From Pleurotus ostreatus/Saccharomyces cerevisiae fusant (lineage: Eukaryota; Opisthokonta): DNA of 64,000 nucleotides. The stretch is from positions 1 through 64,000 of the forward strand of contig JAMQCK010000063.1 of the NCBI GenBank assembly GCA_024196135.1, given 5' to 3'. A program made the position numbers and the translations under genes. Below the pieces are notes generated by a model, which saw only the letters and a list, made by a program, of their open reading frames with translations, did not search any database and was not told where the DNA came from. Shown in pieces: positions 10,921 through 22,473 of the stretch. Position 1 is the first letter of the stretch. Every line of letters begins with the position of its first letter.

Positions 10921-13900
10921 ATGCCGTTCTCCGAGAGGGGGTCAGCTCGAGACGCTCCTTCAGAACGTTGTAAGTCACGTTCGCTGCCATCAAGCAATCA
11001 CATACTTACCCGAAGCTAGTATATTCAGAAAGTCCCCAGAGAGGCGTTTCTTCACCGTCGGAGACTGAGACCGAATCTGCGTATACCAGCGGGAGAAGGA
11101 CGCGAAGGGCTGAACGCGCGCGTCGCCGCACCCGCCCACGGCGCCGCGAGACCGAAGACTCCTATGCTTCAACATCTCGTGGCCGCTCGCGAAGTGCGTC
11201 GAGGCATGCAGGTACCTTTGGCGCGTATACGGGGGGAAGCCCTACAGGCGACCTACCTCCGCCACCTTCGGTCTTTATTCCGCCAGCTCCGCTTCCTGTA
11301 CCGTCTCTGCCAGTGCCATCACCGCACTATCAGACCGCGGAAAGCGTAGCGTACAGCACTGGTGCTCCCTTCTCAGCCGTGTCGCCTCTTCCGTCGCCCG
11401 TAGCTACGCCCCTGCCGCCCCTGCCGCCCGTGATACCTCCGTACTCCTACCCGCAGGCGCCCGTCCCGACACCTCAGTATCCTTCGGCACACTATGCTCC
11501 GCCTCCGCCTCCGGCTTTGCAACACTATGGAGTGACGCCATCTGGGCCATATGCTCCTCCAGGCTACGAGGTTCAGCACTTCCAGACGACATCCACCAAA
11601 TTCGGTGACAACGTCCTCGGCGTCCTCTACACGTTCTTGACCTACCGGCTGCCTCTCTTCGTCTATCAAATTTTTCTCTTCCGGATGCCTGTCTTCTACT
11701 ACGGGAGGGTGTCCCGTGTGCTCGAGGACGCTGAGATGAGCCTCGCGGATGTGCGGAAACTGGCGATGACAACGGCGTCGGAATGGAAGGCGAAGGACAA
11801 GAAGGAGAAGTCGTCGAAGGAGGAGATGCTGAGCCGACTTGACCATATGACTAGTTGGAATGTTTCTCCGCAGTACGCTTCACAAGTGACTCCTGCTATG
11901 CGGCGCTTCCGCGACTCATGGGAGACGTTCATCGACTCCTTGCTTCGCGAGTGGAAGACTCAGAATGTCATATCTGCTCTCTTGCTTTCGTACGTGTTGT
12001 CATCTTTTACCTTTATCTGACCTAATGCCATTGAACTCCAGTGCGCTTCTGACGATGCTGCAGGTGCGAGAATCGAAATCGAATTCGCATCCAACGTCTG
12101 ACTTCATATACAGATCGACGTAGCCGCGGACGACGTCGTCACACGTACAGCTTGCATCCTGGCCCTGATCGCGGCGCTCATGTCGCTGCTATACGGGTGT
12201 CTCTACATCATCCGTTTCGGTACCATGAAGCGCATGCACAAAGCATCCGCCTGGGCCGATGTGAGCTCACACTCCCATCTCGCGCCCTTACCCACGATAC
12301 TCATACCATTTTAGGAAGCGCAAAAGCGTCGCGAAGCCATCTTGTGGAATGTGTGGGTCCTCTTAGCCATGCCCGTTGTGTGGCTCACTTGGTAATGCTC
12401 TTCAAATCGATTCCCATTATATCTCTAACGCCATCGCAGGTCCATCATCTTGTTCATCGTCAGCATTATGTCCTACGTTTGGCGCACAGGCTCCGTCTCT
12501 GACCCCGACGCCCGCACAACAAGCAAAGAGGCCGCCCTCGGCACCCGCATCGGCATCACCTGCATCCTAGGCCTCGGTGTGCTTTACCTCGCGGCTATGG
12601 CGAAGACCTTCTCGCGGTACGGGGACCAGATGGACAAGGCGTGGAAGCGGCAGATGTCCTCTATGGTGGCGCAGATACTGCCTGACGGCACGGCGGTCAA
12701 CGCGTATGGTCAGCCGAGTACTGGCCAGCCTCTTCGCCCAAGTCAGGTCTCGCAGCAGTATCCGATTATCCCAGCGACGACGCCGTATGCTTCGAGTGTT
12801 GCGTATCCGCCTGATTGGCAGACGGCGTATACTGTATCTCCGGCCATACCGCCGCGTCCACCTAAGGCGCCGGCGCATTATCCTCTTCACGGCCCATACG
12901 CTCGAGAGAGCCATACGTACGGCTCTGAGGCCGACATACGCCACTATCCAGCGTATAGTCCTGCAACATCGTACACACCCTCGACGACGAGAACCTCCAC
13001 GGACACCGTGCGCTCGGGCAGATCGTCCACGACGACTCGTCGGCGACCGCGACGACGGCACTCTTCTTATTCAGAGACGGAGGAGGAAGCGAGCCCCCCG
13101 CCACGTCAGCGGCCCGCATCCCCCGAATCGACAACCCAGACAGCAAGCAAAACACCCTCTGAGCCACATGGCAAGTCTGCCCGCCGGCCCAACGTCCGCC
13201 TCGGATATCCAGCGCAGACTATACCAGAGCAGCAGCCGATCATACCTCATGCTCCCAGCCCGCTGCACTCTATGACGCCCACCAACTGGCCGCCTCCTCT
13301 CCCATACCTAGGTCCCAACTTCAGCCAGTATATCCCCTCGGTGCCCCTCCCTCCACAGCAGATGCAATGGCCTCAGCAAGGGCCCTCGATTGTGTTCCAG
13401 GCTCCTTCATCGCAGGCGCCGACGGTTGTGTCGTACCCATCGCAGCGGACGCATTCGACCGAGGCGGGATACGAGATATCACCCGTAGACCGCCGTTCGC
13501 GCTCGCGCTCGCAGTCTGCTTTGTCCCATCACGAACGGCCGATGCCTCCGCCGATCATCCACAGCCAGCCTCTGGTATCCTCCGAGTGGGAGTTGAACTC
13601 TGAAGCTCTACACGGAAACCCTGTGAAGGCGGCTTTCGCGCGCAAGCTTACGCGACGGGGGCCGTTCACTGGCTTCAGGCCTCGTCAGGTAGTCGATCTG
13701 AACACCAACGAGCGACTTGTGGACGGCGATCGTGATCGTGAGCTTTTCGGTACTATCTTCTATGAACGGTGCATCGAGTATCATGACCATGATGCTTTTA
13801 CCTCGAGCGTGGTGCGCTCTCGTCTTCCTGCGCGGCTCCTGGGCTATTCTGACATGCGCACCATAGATACACGCGTACGCTTCTGCAAGCCGCAGTCGCT

Positions 13901-14586
13901 CTCCGCGAGAACGCTCCGCAGGGACTTCACACCGTGGACGCCCGCGCTCCCGCTCACAAGCCGACTCGGACGCCGTATTCGACGAGTTGCAGAAATGGAA
14001 CGAGCACTTCTTCCGCCAGCGCGGGATGTCCGCCGTCCTCGCCTATATCACGCGTCACAATGCGGCGGACGGGTACGCCGTGTACCTCGTCGACATGCCG
14101 AACACACTCCTGGCAGACGAGGAATCCATCAAGACCCTTTTCGGCGACAGCATTCCCATGAATGATGCCGAAGGGGTTGTGATCTACTTGTACGATAGCC
14201 GCCCTCCGTCGGCGTTCAGGGAGCGCATTCAGGCCGACGTGGTCATCGACATCGAGCGCCTCCAGGGCAACCCGAGTCGACAGCGCTGGACTTCTTCGCC
14301 CATCCCTACCCCTCGACCGATGTCTTCGCCGGAATCAGCGCCACCGCGAAGTCCAACGAATCGGTCGGATCCGTCGTCGGGCTCGTCGCGCAGGACATCT
14401 CCTTATAGACCCCATCAATTATCTACCATCGATGAGGGCTCCAGCGGTCGTCGCGATACCGTACAGTCAGAATCGTTAACCCCGGCCATACCTACGCCAT
14501 GGTCTGATACTGTCGAGGAAAGGGCCAGCGCACGACCGCGGGGCTCTGCCAGTGAGCAACTCGTCGATGCGGTTGTTCGGCGGTGA
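10921..14586 (+). CDS. Unknown four-TM protein, family member A
   Basis: I do not recognise this family. The start ATG at 10921 (MPFSERGSARDAPSER) precedes a GT donor at about 10970. Order: Ser/Arg-rich N-terminus; Pro-rich stretch (about 11260-11560); conserved block with TYRLPLFVYQIFLFRMPVFY, GRVSRVLEDAEMSLADVRKL and SLLREWKTQN; TM1 near 12150 (LALIAALMSLLYGCLYIIRF) followed by GTMKRMHKASAWAD; TM2 and TM3 (ILWNVWVLLAMPVVWLTW, SIILFIVSIMSYVWRTG); TM4 (GITCILGLGVLYLAAMAK). A long disordered Pro/Ser/Tyr-rich cytosolic-type region follows. The C-terminal domain holds ELQKWNEHFFRQRGMSAVLA and GYAVYLVDMPNTLLADEE. An intron of about 58 nt (donor near 13808, acceptor 13865-13866) changes frame before this domain. 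Member B lies directly downstream in tandem and member C at the right edge. Membrane location is an inference from hydrophobicity. Confidence 0.8.
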
Positions 14587-15305
14587 ACGACCGCTGGGGT
14601 GAGAGGCGCAAGATAATCGGCAGGAGTTTTTTATGCTTGAAAACGAATTATGTTGTACTCCCTAATGACCATAACGACCACTGATGTACGTGACAAACCA
14701 AGATGCGCCGGCCTCTCGAAGTTTTCTCCGCATGCCTCGCGTGACGCGACCTGCTCGGGAAGTAGGGGTGCGTAGCTCGATTTCCATTCGGTACATCTCA
14801 GTGATGCCGTCTATATGGGAGCCGTCGTCCTAGTGGCCCGGCTAACTTCCAAAGAAGTGTCACAGTTGAAGTCACGAAGTCACACGAAGCCGGAGATTCC
14901 CGTATCGGTGGAACATGGTCTTTCGGTGACCATCATCTCACACTGCGTCTGCCTTCGGCGGCCTGTCGCGGTTCAGCGATACACTGCGCAGATATATCCA
15001 TAGAGGACTTCAACACCATGTCACGCGACAGCTCAACACCAACGCTCCTAATCAGATGCACAACATCGTTTTGGCCGCTTTTGTCAAATGCTCAGCATTG
15101 TGTCCGGATGACCGTGGGTAGTCTCACTAGTCAGCCTCTTCTCACAAGCGGGGGAATAGACCGTGGGCACCGTCGGGGGCGAGGTACCGGTGACATGCTG
15201 TGTTGTCTTCCCCGATACACCATCACAATTTCAGCGCAACTTCAGCGTCTATATAAGCTCTGCTCGCTGCCTGATATCAAGTGTCTCGAGTAAACACCGT
15301 TACTC
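14587..15305 (+). promoter_or_regulatory. Intergenic region and promoter of family B gene
   Basis: These 719 bp between tandem members A and B hold no convincing exon. A good TATA box, tatataag at 15250-15257, sits about 50 bp before the ATG of member B. Confidence 0.5.
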
Positions 15306-18300
15306 ATGTCTTCTGTGTCCAGCAGGAGCACCGACATGAACTCCAGACCGACCCCCTCGGGTTGGACGACCTCAGTTCACCATTGTGCGTTTTTCTTTAC
15401 ATCAGATGCGTGTACTGCTGACTGACTACTTCTAGTTTTCCAACGCATCCCGGGAGACCTATTGATCAACGACCAGCCACCATCGGTGTCCGAAATCGCC
15501 ACGGCGTGACTTCCAATCCGGATACAGGGCGACTCGCCGATGGTAGTACTACGTACGAGCACACGAGAAGCACTTCTGCCTTCGTCAGGCCCGAAGGGGA
15601 TCAAGAAAAAAGGGACACTAGGCCACAATACTCTGCGCGATCAGGGAGCAGGTCGCGCCCACCAGCTACCAATGGTCCCGAGAGCATTCTTCGCGACGCA
15701 AGAAAGTCGTCGAGGGCTCGTACTCCTTCTCCCAGACCGTCAGCTCAGGCTGTCGCACCCGAACGAATGGTGTATAGGCGCGGTGATCCATTTTCGGCGT
15801 CTTTGCCAACTTCACCTCCTCCGCGTGTCACCGAATCCCCCATCAGCATGTTCTCAAGTGCCGCACCGACAAGGAGGTCTTCTTCTGGCGAGACTCACGC
15901 CCGCGGACCACCTGCTCAAGAAGCATTACCGTTCACGCAACGCCCCCAGCGGCAATACTGGCTACCACTCAATGTTTCGACCCCTTCACCTCTCGACGTC
16001 CAAACTCAGCGATATCAGGTGTCTCCGGGGAAATTTGGTGATCGCTTCTTCAGCGACTTATGCACAACGTTGACCTACAGGTTGCCGTTATTTCTCTATC
16101 TCATGCTGCTATTCCGCATGCCCGTTTTCTATCACGGAAGGGTTGCCCGCGTGTTGGAAGACGCGGAGTTGAGCATGGCGGAAGTTCAAAAATTAGCAAG
16201 AACTACAGCCTCTGGATGGAAGGACAAGGGTCGGAAGGAGCGACAAGAAGCTTTAGCCCAGTTACACCACATCTCCAACTGGAGTACTGCTCCTCAATAC
16301 GCGTCGCAGGTAACTCCTGCGATGCATCGCTTTCGGGATTCTTGGGAAACTTTCATCAACTCTCTTCTTCGTGAATGGAAGACCCAGAATATCATTTCTG
16401 CACTCCTCCTGTCGTACGTCTCGCTTATTTCTCATGATCGACGGATCGATGACCTTCGCTTTCAGTGCGCTGCTCTCGATGCTGCAGGTACTACGGTCTC
16501 CAATCCTTCAATCTCTGCGGTTACATGGTACTGATTAACATTAACTATAGATTGACGAGGCTGCTTCGGATATCGTAACGAGGACAGCATGCCTCCTTTC
16601 CCTCACAGCCGCTCTGATGTCCCTACTGTACGGTTGCTTGTACATCATTCGTTTTGGAACGATGAAGCGGATGCATAAGGCATCCGCTTGGGCTGAGGTG
16701 AGTGTGTAAACTGTCGCGTTGTCTCCGTCGGACTGAATCAGTGCTAGGAAGCACAAAAGCAGCGTGAAGCCATCTGGTGGAACGTTTGGGTTCTCTTGGC
16801 TATGCCTGTCGTGTGGCTCGCATGGTGGGTCCGATACTCTGCTGCGCTCGCAGCTCAGGCACTCATGAACAAAAGGTCAATCATCCTGTTCATCTTCAGC
16901 ATCATGTCCTATGCCTGGCGAACGGGATCGCATAACACGGACCGGTCAACAAGCGATTCCGCCACATCTGCGACGCGTGTCTCGATGACATGCATGTTCG
17001 GCCTCGGCATGGCCTACCTCATTGCTATGAGTGTGACTTTTGCACGCTATGGAGAGGTCATGGATGAGGCCTGGAAAGCTCGAGTAACATCTATGGTTCA
17101 ACAGTTGCTACCAGAAGATTCGATATACAGCTCTCAAGGGCGGCCTAACAGTGGTCGCCAATCTCGCCCCTCTCAAATGGAAGGCTGGTCACTACAGGAG
17201 TCGACAGCACTTGCCACATTCCTCGCTCAGCCACGTCCCTTGTATGCTGCGCCACCACAATTAAGGCAGTCTGACCTCGACCTTCCTGGGCAATCGCCGT
17301 ACCCTCAGGAGCAGCCGATGCAGCCGTATCCATCCGGGAACCCGGCCTTTCGACCGCCATCGCATGTTGCGATGTCATATCCACCGCCGATAGCTGGTGA
17401 CCCTTCCGTCGCCGAATCAGCCCCTCTCACCAAGCCGCACGTTTTTGCGTCGCATGGCAAGTCTATTCCCGGACTGCTTCCCGAAGGCGTTCCCTTCGTC
17501 ATCATGGAGACCTCGACGATGTCGGATAGTGAGCTGTCAACCAACCTATCAGAAATACCCCCAGTGGCGTTTTCACGCCCTCAGGAAACCAGTATATTCG
17601 GCCCAGGTGAATTATCTCCATGTTACAACCTATCTAACCACTCTACTGAGCAAGAAAACAGTTAGGCGGAACGATCGCGAACCCTTGCATGGGTCAGTTG
17701 CAATTTCCGCGCCAGAGGTGCTCGCAGGTGGATTCCCTCGCTTGGTACGATTCAAAAATCCGGCCACGGTTGTTGAGTTCTTGTCTTCGGACGCCATCTT
17801 GACAAGTGCCGGAAGTCAAACAATGCAAAGTCCGGATGCATCTGTTGAGTCTCATCGCTCTCGCCTCACCTCCGGGCCAAGCGACATGGCACCTGTAGCT
17901 CTCGCCCCAGAATCAGCGGCGATTGAAGTTGCGTATGAAGCTTCTGTCCTATCCGGAATATGTGGGGCAATCGAAAAAAAGCACGCATCCAGCGAGACCG
18001 TATTGTTTGACAATGGGCGACGAAGAGGCGATCAAGATTTGCCGGAGGTGACCCATGCGATGGATTCCGACGGCAATGGAGATGCTGGCGAACGACTAGC
18101 GGCGCGCTCAAGATTCACGAAATTCATCCCTCATCCTGTTATCGAGTTGCTGCGCAATCCTACGTGGCGTATGGATTACGACTCTTTGTTGTTCGATGTC
18201 GTTTTTCCGGAGCGTGGCATAGAACGTTCAGATTTCATGATGTTCATTCGCTCCCTGGTTCGTTTCTTTCCGTACATGACAGCCATACTGCAGCTCATTT

Positions 18301-18995
18301 AATTTTCCTTGTAGCATGAGATCGCTCTTCGCCACGGTGCCCCGCCAGAGGCACTCTCACCCCAAAACCAAGCGTTACCTCCGGCGATACTACACCGCGA
18401 CCGCATCCATGTTCCATGCCTGCACTTGGTTTACGAGGAGCTGAAGCGGTGGAACATGGATTTCTTCCGGCGACACGGCATGTCAGTTGTTCTTACCTAC
18501 GAGAACCGGCTCCGTGCTGACGACGTATACTGTGTTTACGTTGTCGACTCGCCGGATGCCCTCTCGATGCACCCAGCTCAATTGAGGGCGATGTTCGCTC
18601 AGAGCAAGATGGCGCTGGGACTGGATTGCGAGCGGTTGGTCATGCATCTACTCAGTTGCCGGCCGCTCTCCTTCGGAGAGCCCTGTATCATCCATAAGGA
18701 TGTGGTTCTCGACCTTCAGCCCGATATTGACACCGGGGACGATTCAAGTCACGATGAATCAGTCCTTTCGGTGGCGTCGGCGCACGCCAGCTCGATCCAC
18801 ACCTACGAGATCGAGCTGTTGCAAACTCCGCGCGCGCCTCAGGCCTCCTCTCCGATGCCTTCTGACGGCGGTGCCGTTAGAGACAGCGATCAAGGTCAGG
18901 TCTCGCCCCCGTTGTTGGACAATGAAGAGGCGGAGGCCGAAGAGGAGGAGGAGATCATATTGTTTCCTCGACTTCGCCCGTCCGGCGGGGCCTGA
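15306..18995 (+). CDS. Unknown four-TM protein, family member B (tandem paralogue of A)
   Basis: Function unknown; clearly paralogous to the gene upstream. The ATG at 15306 (MSSVSSRSTDMNSRPTPSG) is followed by an intron to about 15435. The shared core is in the same order as A: LTYRLPLFLYLMLLFRMPVF, GRVARVLEDAELSMAEVQKL, SLLREWKTQNIISALLLS, MSLLYGCLYIIRFGTMKRMH, IMSYAWRTGSHNTD and MTCMFGLGMAYLIAMSVTFA. Intron positions match A, for example after LLLS and after ASAWAE. The middle region has diverged and is disordered. An intron from about 17608 to 17663 and one around 18256-18314 join it to the C-terminal domain VYEELKRWNMDFFRRHGMSV and YCVYVVDSPDALS, equivalent to that of A. The protein ends in a very acidic tail (EEAEAEEEEE) before FPRLRPSGGA. 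The reading frame is open throughout as spliced, so B is probably functional. Confidence 0.8.
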
Positions 18996-19511
18996 ACGAG
19001 CTCCGCATAATTGTGATGAATGCGGCACGGCTGCGTACAAAAACTAGATGCTATCTTGCATACGTGCATTGCCCCTGATCCATCGTTCAGCACGGCGAAT
19101 GGGCAACCGTCCGTCGACTTCACCTCAGTGCACTGACCTTCTACGTTCCAATAGTTACCGACCTCGGCTTCTCGAAGCTTTCCTTTGGTTCTCATGATTA
19201 CAATATACATGACTGGGTTCTCCGTTCTGTCCATGCCTCACCATGATTTACGCAGACATTCTTGAGGTGGCCCAGGGAACGATATCGCTACTGCTCACGT
19301 ACGGCACATACATACATATCTCTCACCGCACGGAAGACAGCTCCAGGTATACAGTCGACAACATCTCACGCGAAACCTCATCATCAAGCTGCAAACATTT
19401 CCTTTGCAAAGATTTACACGAAATTGATATCGGTCAGGAAGTACAGCCTACACATTTTCCCACGCCACCCTACTCGAACCATGACGCCGACGGGCGCTTA
19501 CTACGATCTCC
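18996..19511. other. Intergenic, no gene seen
   Basis: These 516 bp lie between member B and the phosphoesterase. Only short open frames without recognisable features are present, so this is read as 3' UTR plus promoter. Confidence 0.4.
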
Positions 19512-20549
19512 ATGGCTTCCTCCTGCACTTCTCGCCTCTACACTGCCGATGGCACCGACCCTAACTCCCATCCGCCCAAGGAAGATGGATGGACACGCTT
19601 CGTGTGCATCTCGGACACGCACTCGAAGAAGTACAGCTATATCCCGCCCGGGGACGTGCTCCTGCATGCGGGCGACTTGAGCAGTCAGGGATTTCCGCAT
19701 AGACTGCAGAAAACATTGGACTGGTTAGGCGAGCTGCCGCATTCAGTCAAGTGGTGCGTGGAATGTATGTCAAGAGGAGTAGCGACTGACGGTGTACAAC
19801 AGCATCATAGCGGGAAACCACGATGTAGGCATGGTCAGAAACGATCTCTAGACCTTCACTCACGCAGCGAGCCAGCTCTGCCTAGATCCTGATATCGACC
19901 CGGCGGACCAGGAATACTTCGAGGACAGGGTGAGTACGCAGTGCTTCGAGGGAACGGTCGAAGGGCGACTCACGAGACTGCAGGATGGCATATCCCTAGA
20001 GAAGGTACGCGAACGCATACGCAGTGAAGAGATCACCAGCAAAGGCATCCGCTACCTTGAGCATGAGCCGCTCACGATCACCTCTCCCACTGGCCGCCGC
20101 TGGAAGGTGTACGGCTCACCAGTGCGTTTGCCCATCCCCTCTGTGCTGCCGAGGCTGACGAGAACCTCAGGCGGCAGCACGATATTCTATCGGCGCCTTC
20201 CAGTACGAAACCAAGACCGAGGCTGAGGGTGCGTGCCGCTTCCCTCTCAATCCTTTGCCGGACTGACATTCTGCGCTCAGTGATCTACTCCCGAATACCT
20301 GCGGACACTGAGATCCTCCTCACGCATACACCTCCCTACCGCATCCATGACAAGACGAGACACGGCATACACGCAGGGTGTCCCGTCTTAGCGCGTAGAC
20401 TGCCTGAACTGCAGCAATGCCGCTTGCACGTCTTCGGTCACATTCACGAGTCTTGCGCAGCGAGTATCGACGAGAAGGGGATGGTGTCAGTGAATGCGGC
20501 GCTTGCACGAATGCACGGGAGGGTCACTGTCGTGGATCTCAAGGACTGA
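19512..20549 (+). CDS. Calcineurin-like metallophosphoesterase (MPPED type)
   Basis: Predicted dinuclear-metal phosphoesterase of the MPPED1/MPPED2-like group; the natural substrate is unknown, members being phosphodiesterases or phosphatases. ATG 19512 gives MASSCTSRLYTADGTDPN and leads straight into the catalytic core. The metal and active-site motifs are visible in order: D-x-H in CISDTHS, GD in LLHAGDLS, GNHD in IIAGNHDV after an intron (about 19745-19801), the late His in ILLTHTPPYRIHD, and GHxH in VFGHIHESC. The C-terminus is GRVTVVDLKD. At least three short introns. No signal peptide is evident, so a cytosolic enzyme is likely. All expected metal ligands are present. The neighbouring iron gene starts 323 bp downstream, but I see no functional link. 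Confidence 0.88.
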
Positions 20550-20760
20550 AGCTGAGCTGGGTGCTTCTTCATGCATTGTATGGTCCCTCGCGCTTGTACA
20601 CTTGTACTGATCGTCATTCCAATGAGCAGACTGGTTTGCCAAGCACGCCGGCCTTCTTCTTTGCCTGTGAGCTAGCGATGTTACCCTTCCTCGAGCTGCG
20701 AGCTGGCTCGTTGGTATGCGGGGCTGACGTGCTGAATGCTCAGTACATGCGGCCGATATC

Positions 20761-20769
20761 TTATCTGAT
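20761..20769 (-). promoter_or_regulatory. ATCAGATAA GATA-type iron element upstream of the acyltransferase
   Basis: An exact match to ATCWGATAA on the minus strand, 103 bp before the ATG at 20872. This is the established consensus for fungal iron-repressor GATA factors (SreA, Urbs1 and relatives). Function at this site is inferred. Confidence 0.6.
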
Positions 20770-20871
20770 TGCCAAGGCCCATCGGACAGCGGACCGACAG
20801 CGAAGGGAAGAAGCTAGCGCCCTACGCCATATCAGGACTGGTTCACCCTCTTCTTCTCTCTTACGCCCACC

Positions 20872-22174
20872 ATGTCCGCGCAGCCGCAGTCCCAGTACGC
20901 CGGCTTCCGCCCAGAGACCTTCGTCGCGCCGCCCGAGCAGGATTTCCTCCTCCCGGACAACACGCCCGTTCATGTCGTCGCGGACGAGACCTCTATCGCG
21001 ATCTCGCTCGCTGGCGCTGCCACACCGACGATCGTCTTCGAAAAGCAGGAGCGCACGCTCCGCACCAGCCCGCACGGGATCGTGAACGACGATCGCGCTG
21101 AGCACGCGCCTGTACTACTCGTTAAGGCCCCCGCGCGCGCCACCGTGGCGCGCGACGATCTCTGGGCCGCGCTATACGCGCTCTGCATCCGTCGGTACGA
21201 GGACGACGTGATCCCTGCCGCGCTCGACGACTCGCTTGAGAATGTGGACGATCTCCTCTTCTACCTCACCCAGACCGGTCTCGCGTTCTCCCCGCCCGAT
21301 CGTACGGGCCCGCGCGACCTGCTCATCATCCGCGCCGCGTTCTGGCAGGGCGCCGGCGCACCCGTCTCGCGGCACTGGCTTCGGGACCCCATCCCCCACC
21401 CCTCCCTCTCTATGACGCCCTTCCCGCGCTTCACCTCCTTCACGCGCGCGGAGAACGTGTGCACGACGCACCCGCTGCGCCCGCCCAAGCCCCCCCCGGG
21501 CAAGCAGATCTACTCCCGCTGGATCTTCTCCCTCGGCGAGCAGCTCACCTTCACGCATATCGACGCGAGCAACCCGGAGCACTTCGAGGTATACAAGAAG
21601 TGGCAGAACTCGGACCGCGTAAACGTGGGCTGGCGCGAGCGGGGGCCGGACGAGAAGCACCGGACGTATCTGGCGGACAGGCTCGCGGACCCGCATATCA
21701 TGGGCTTCTTGGTGTCGTGGAACGGGGAGCATGCGGGGTATGGGGAGATGTCGTGGGTGAAGGAGGACCACATGAACTCATTTGTGGGCGGGTTAGGCGA
21801 CTATGACCAGGGTACTCACCTGCTTATCGGCGAGGAGAAGTTCCGTGGTCGCCATCGCTGTACGTGCGTCTTCCTCTCTGTTCAACCACTTGCTGACGTT
21901 CTGTAGTCACTGCGGTCATGACTGCCATGAAGCACATGTGCTTCCTGCGCGATCCTCGCACTGAGGTCGTCGTCGGCGAGCCGCGTTACGACCTTCCCAT
22001 TATTCCACGTCTTATCGCATATCTCCCGCAAGAGTTCAATAGGGTATGTCACCCTTCCCTTGACAAGAAGTGTTGTCTGACCCTGTGCTCCAGGAATTCG
22101 AGATGCCTCACAAGCGGGCAGTGTACTTCGTCCTGCGCCGCGAACGATTCTTCCAAGCAGCAATTCTGTACTAG
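20872..22174 (+). CDS. Siderophore N-acyltransferase (AlcB/IucB domain, GNAT fold; SidF/Fer5-like)
   Basis: Predicted to transfer an acyl group from acyl-CoA to N5-hydroxyornithine in hydroxamate siderophore biosynthesis. Exons are 20872-21859, 21907-22043 and 22094-22174. The N-terminal half is the variable domain of this family (starts MSAQPQSQYAGFRPETF). The C-terminal half is the conserved AlcB/MbtK-like domain: FTHIDASNPEHFEVYKKWQN, RVNVGWRERGPDEKHRTYL, HIMGFLVSWNGEHAGYGEMS, DYDQGTHLLIGEEKFRG, and after introns VVVGEPRYDLPIIPRLI and PHKRAVYFVLRRERFFQAA. There is no obvious peroxisomal C-terminal signal (ends QAAILY). The acyl group (acetyl, anhydromevalonyl or methylglutaconyl) cannot be read directly. 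The nearby methylglutaconyl-CoA-type hydratase and an upstream ATCAGATAA favour an iron-regulated branched-acyl route. Confidence 0.87.
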
Positions 22175-22473
22175 AGAAAGAAGGCGGTTGTAACCTTATC
22201 TGTATATGAACAATGGTCGAAAATTAGACGTACCAATCAAGAACGTCTCACTGAGAATTGAGCTTCTGCTACGTCTCGAGGATGAGGGTCAGGATGAGAA
22301 GGAACCGGTTGGAGTCCGGGTCGAACATGATGACGCCCACGTGCACTCATCAGCGATCACGCCGCATCCGATCGCTTTTCCGGATCGCTCGCGCCCATCG
22401 ACCCTCGCGCGCGTCCTGCTGTCCCGTTGTCCCTCTTATTTATTCAAGCAAGCGCATTCCTGTCCTCAACATC

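Noticed and set aside
12450..14165. Single long exon ending at 14165 for family member A
   Set aside because: The last part in that frame loses the domain conserved in member B. A frame-changing intron (about 13808-13866) recovers it and extends to 14586.
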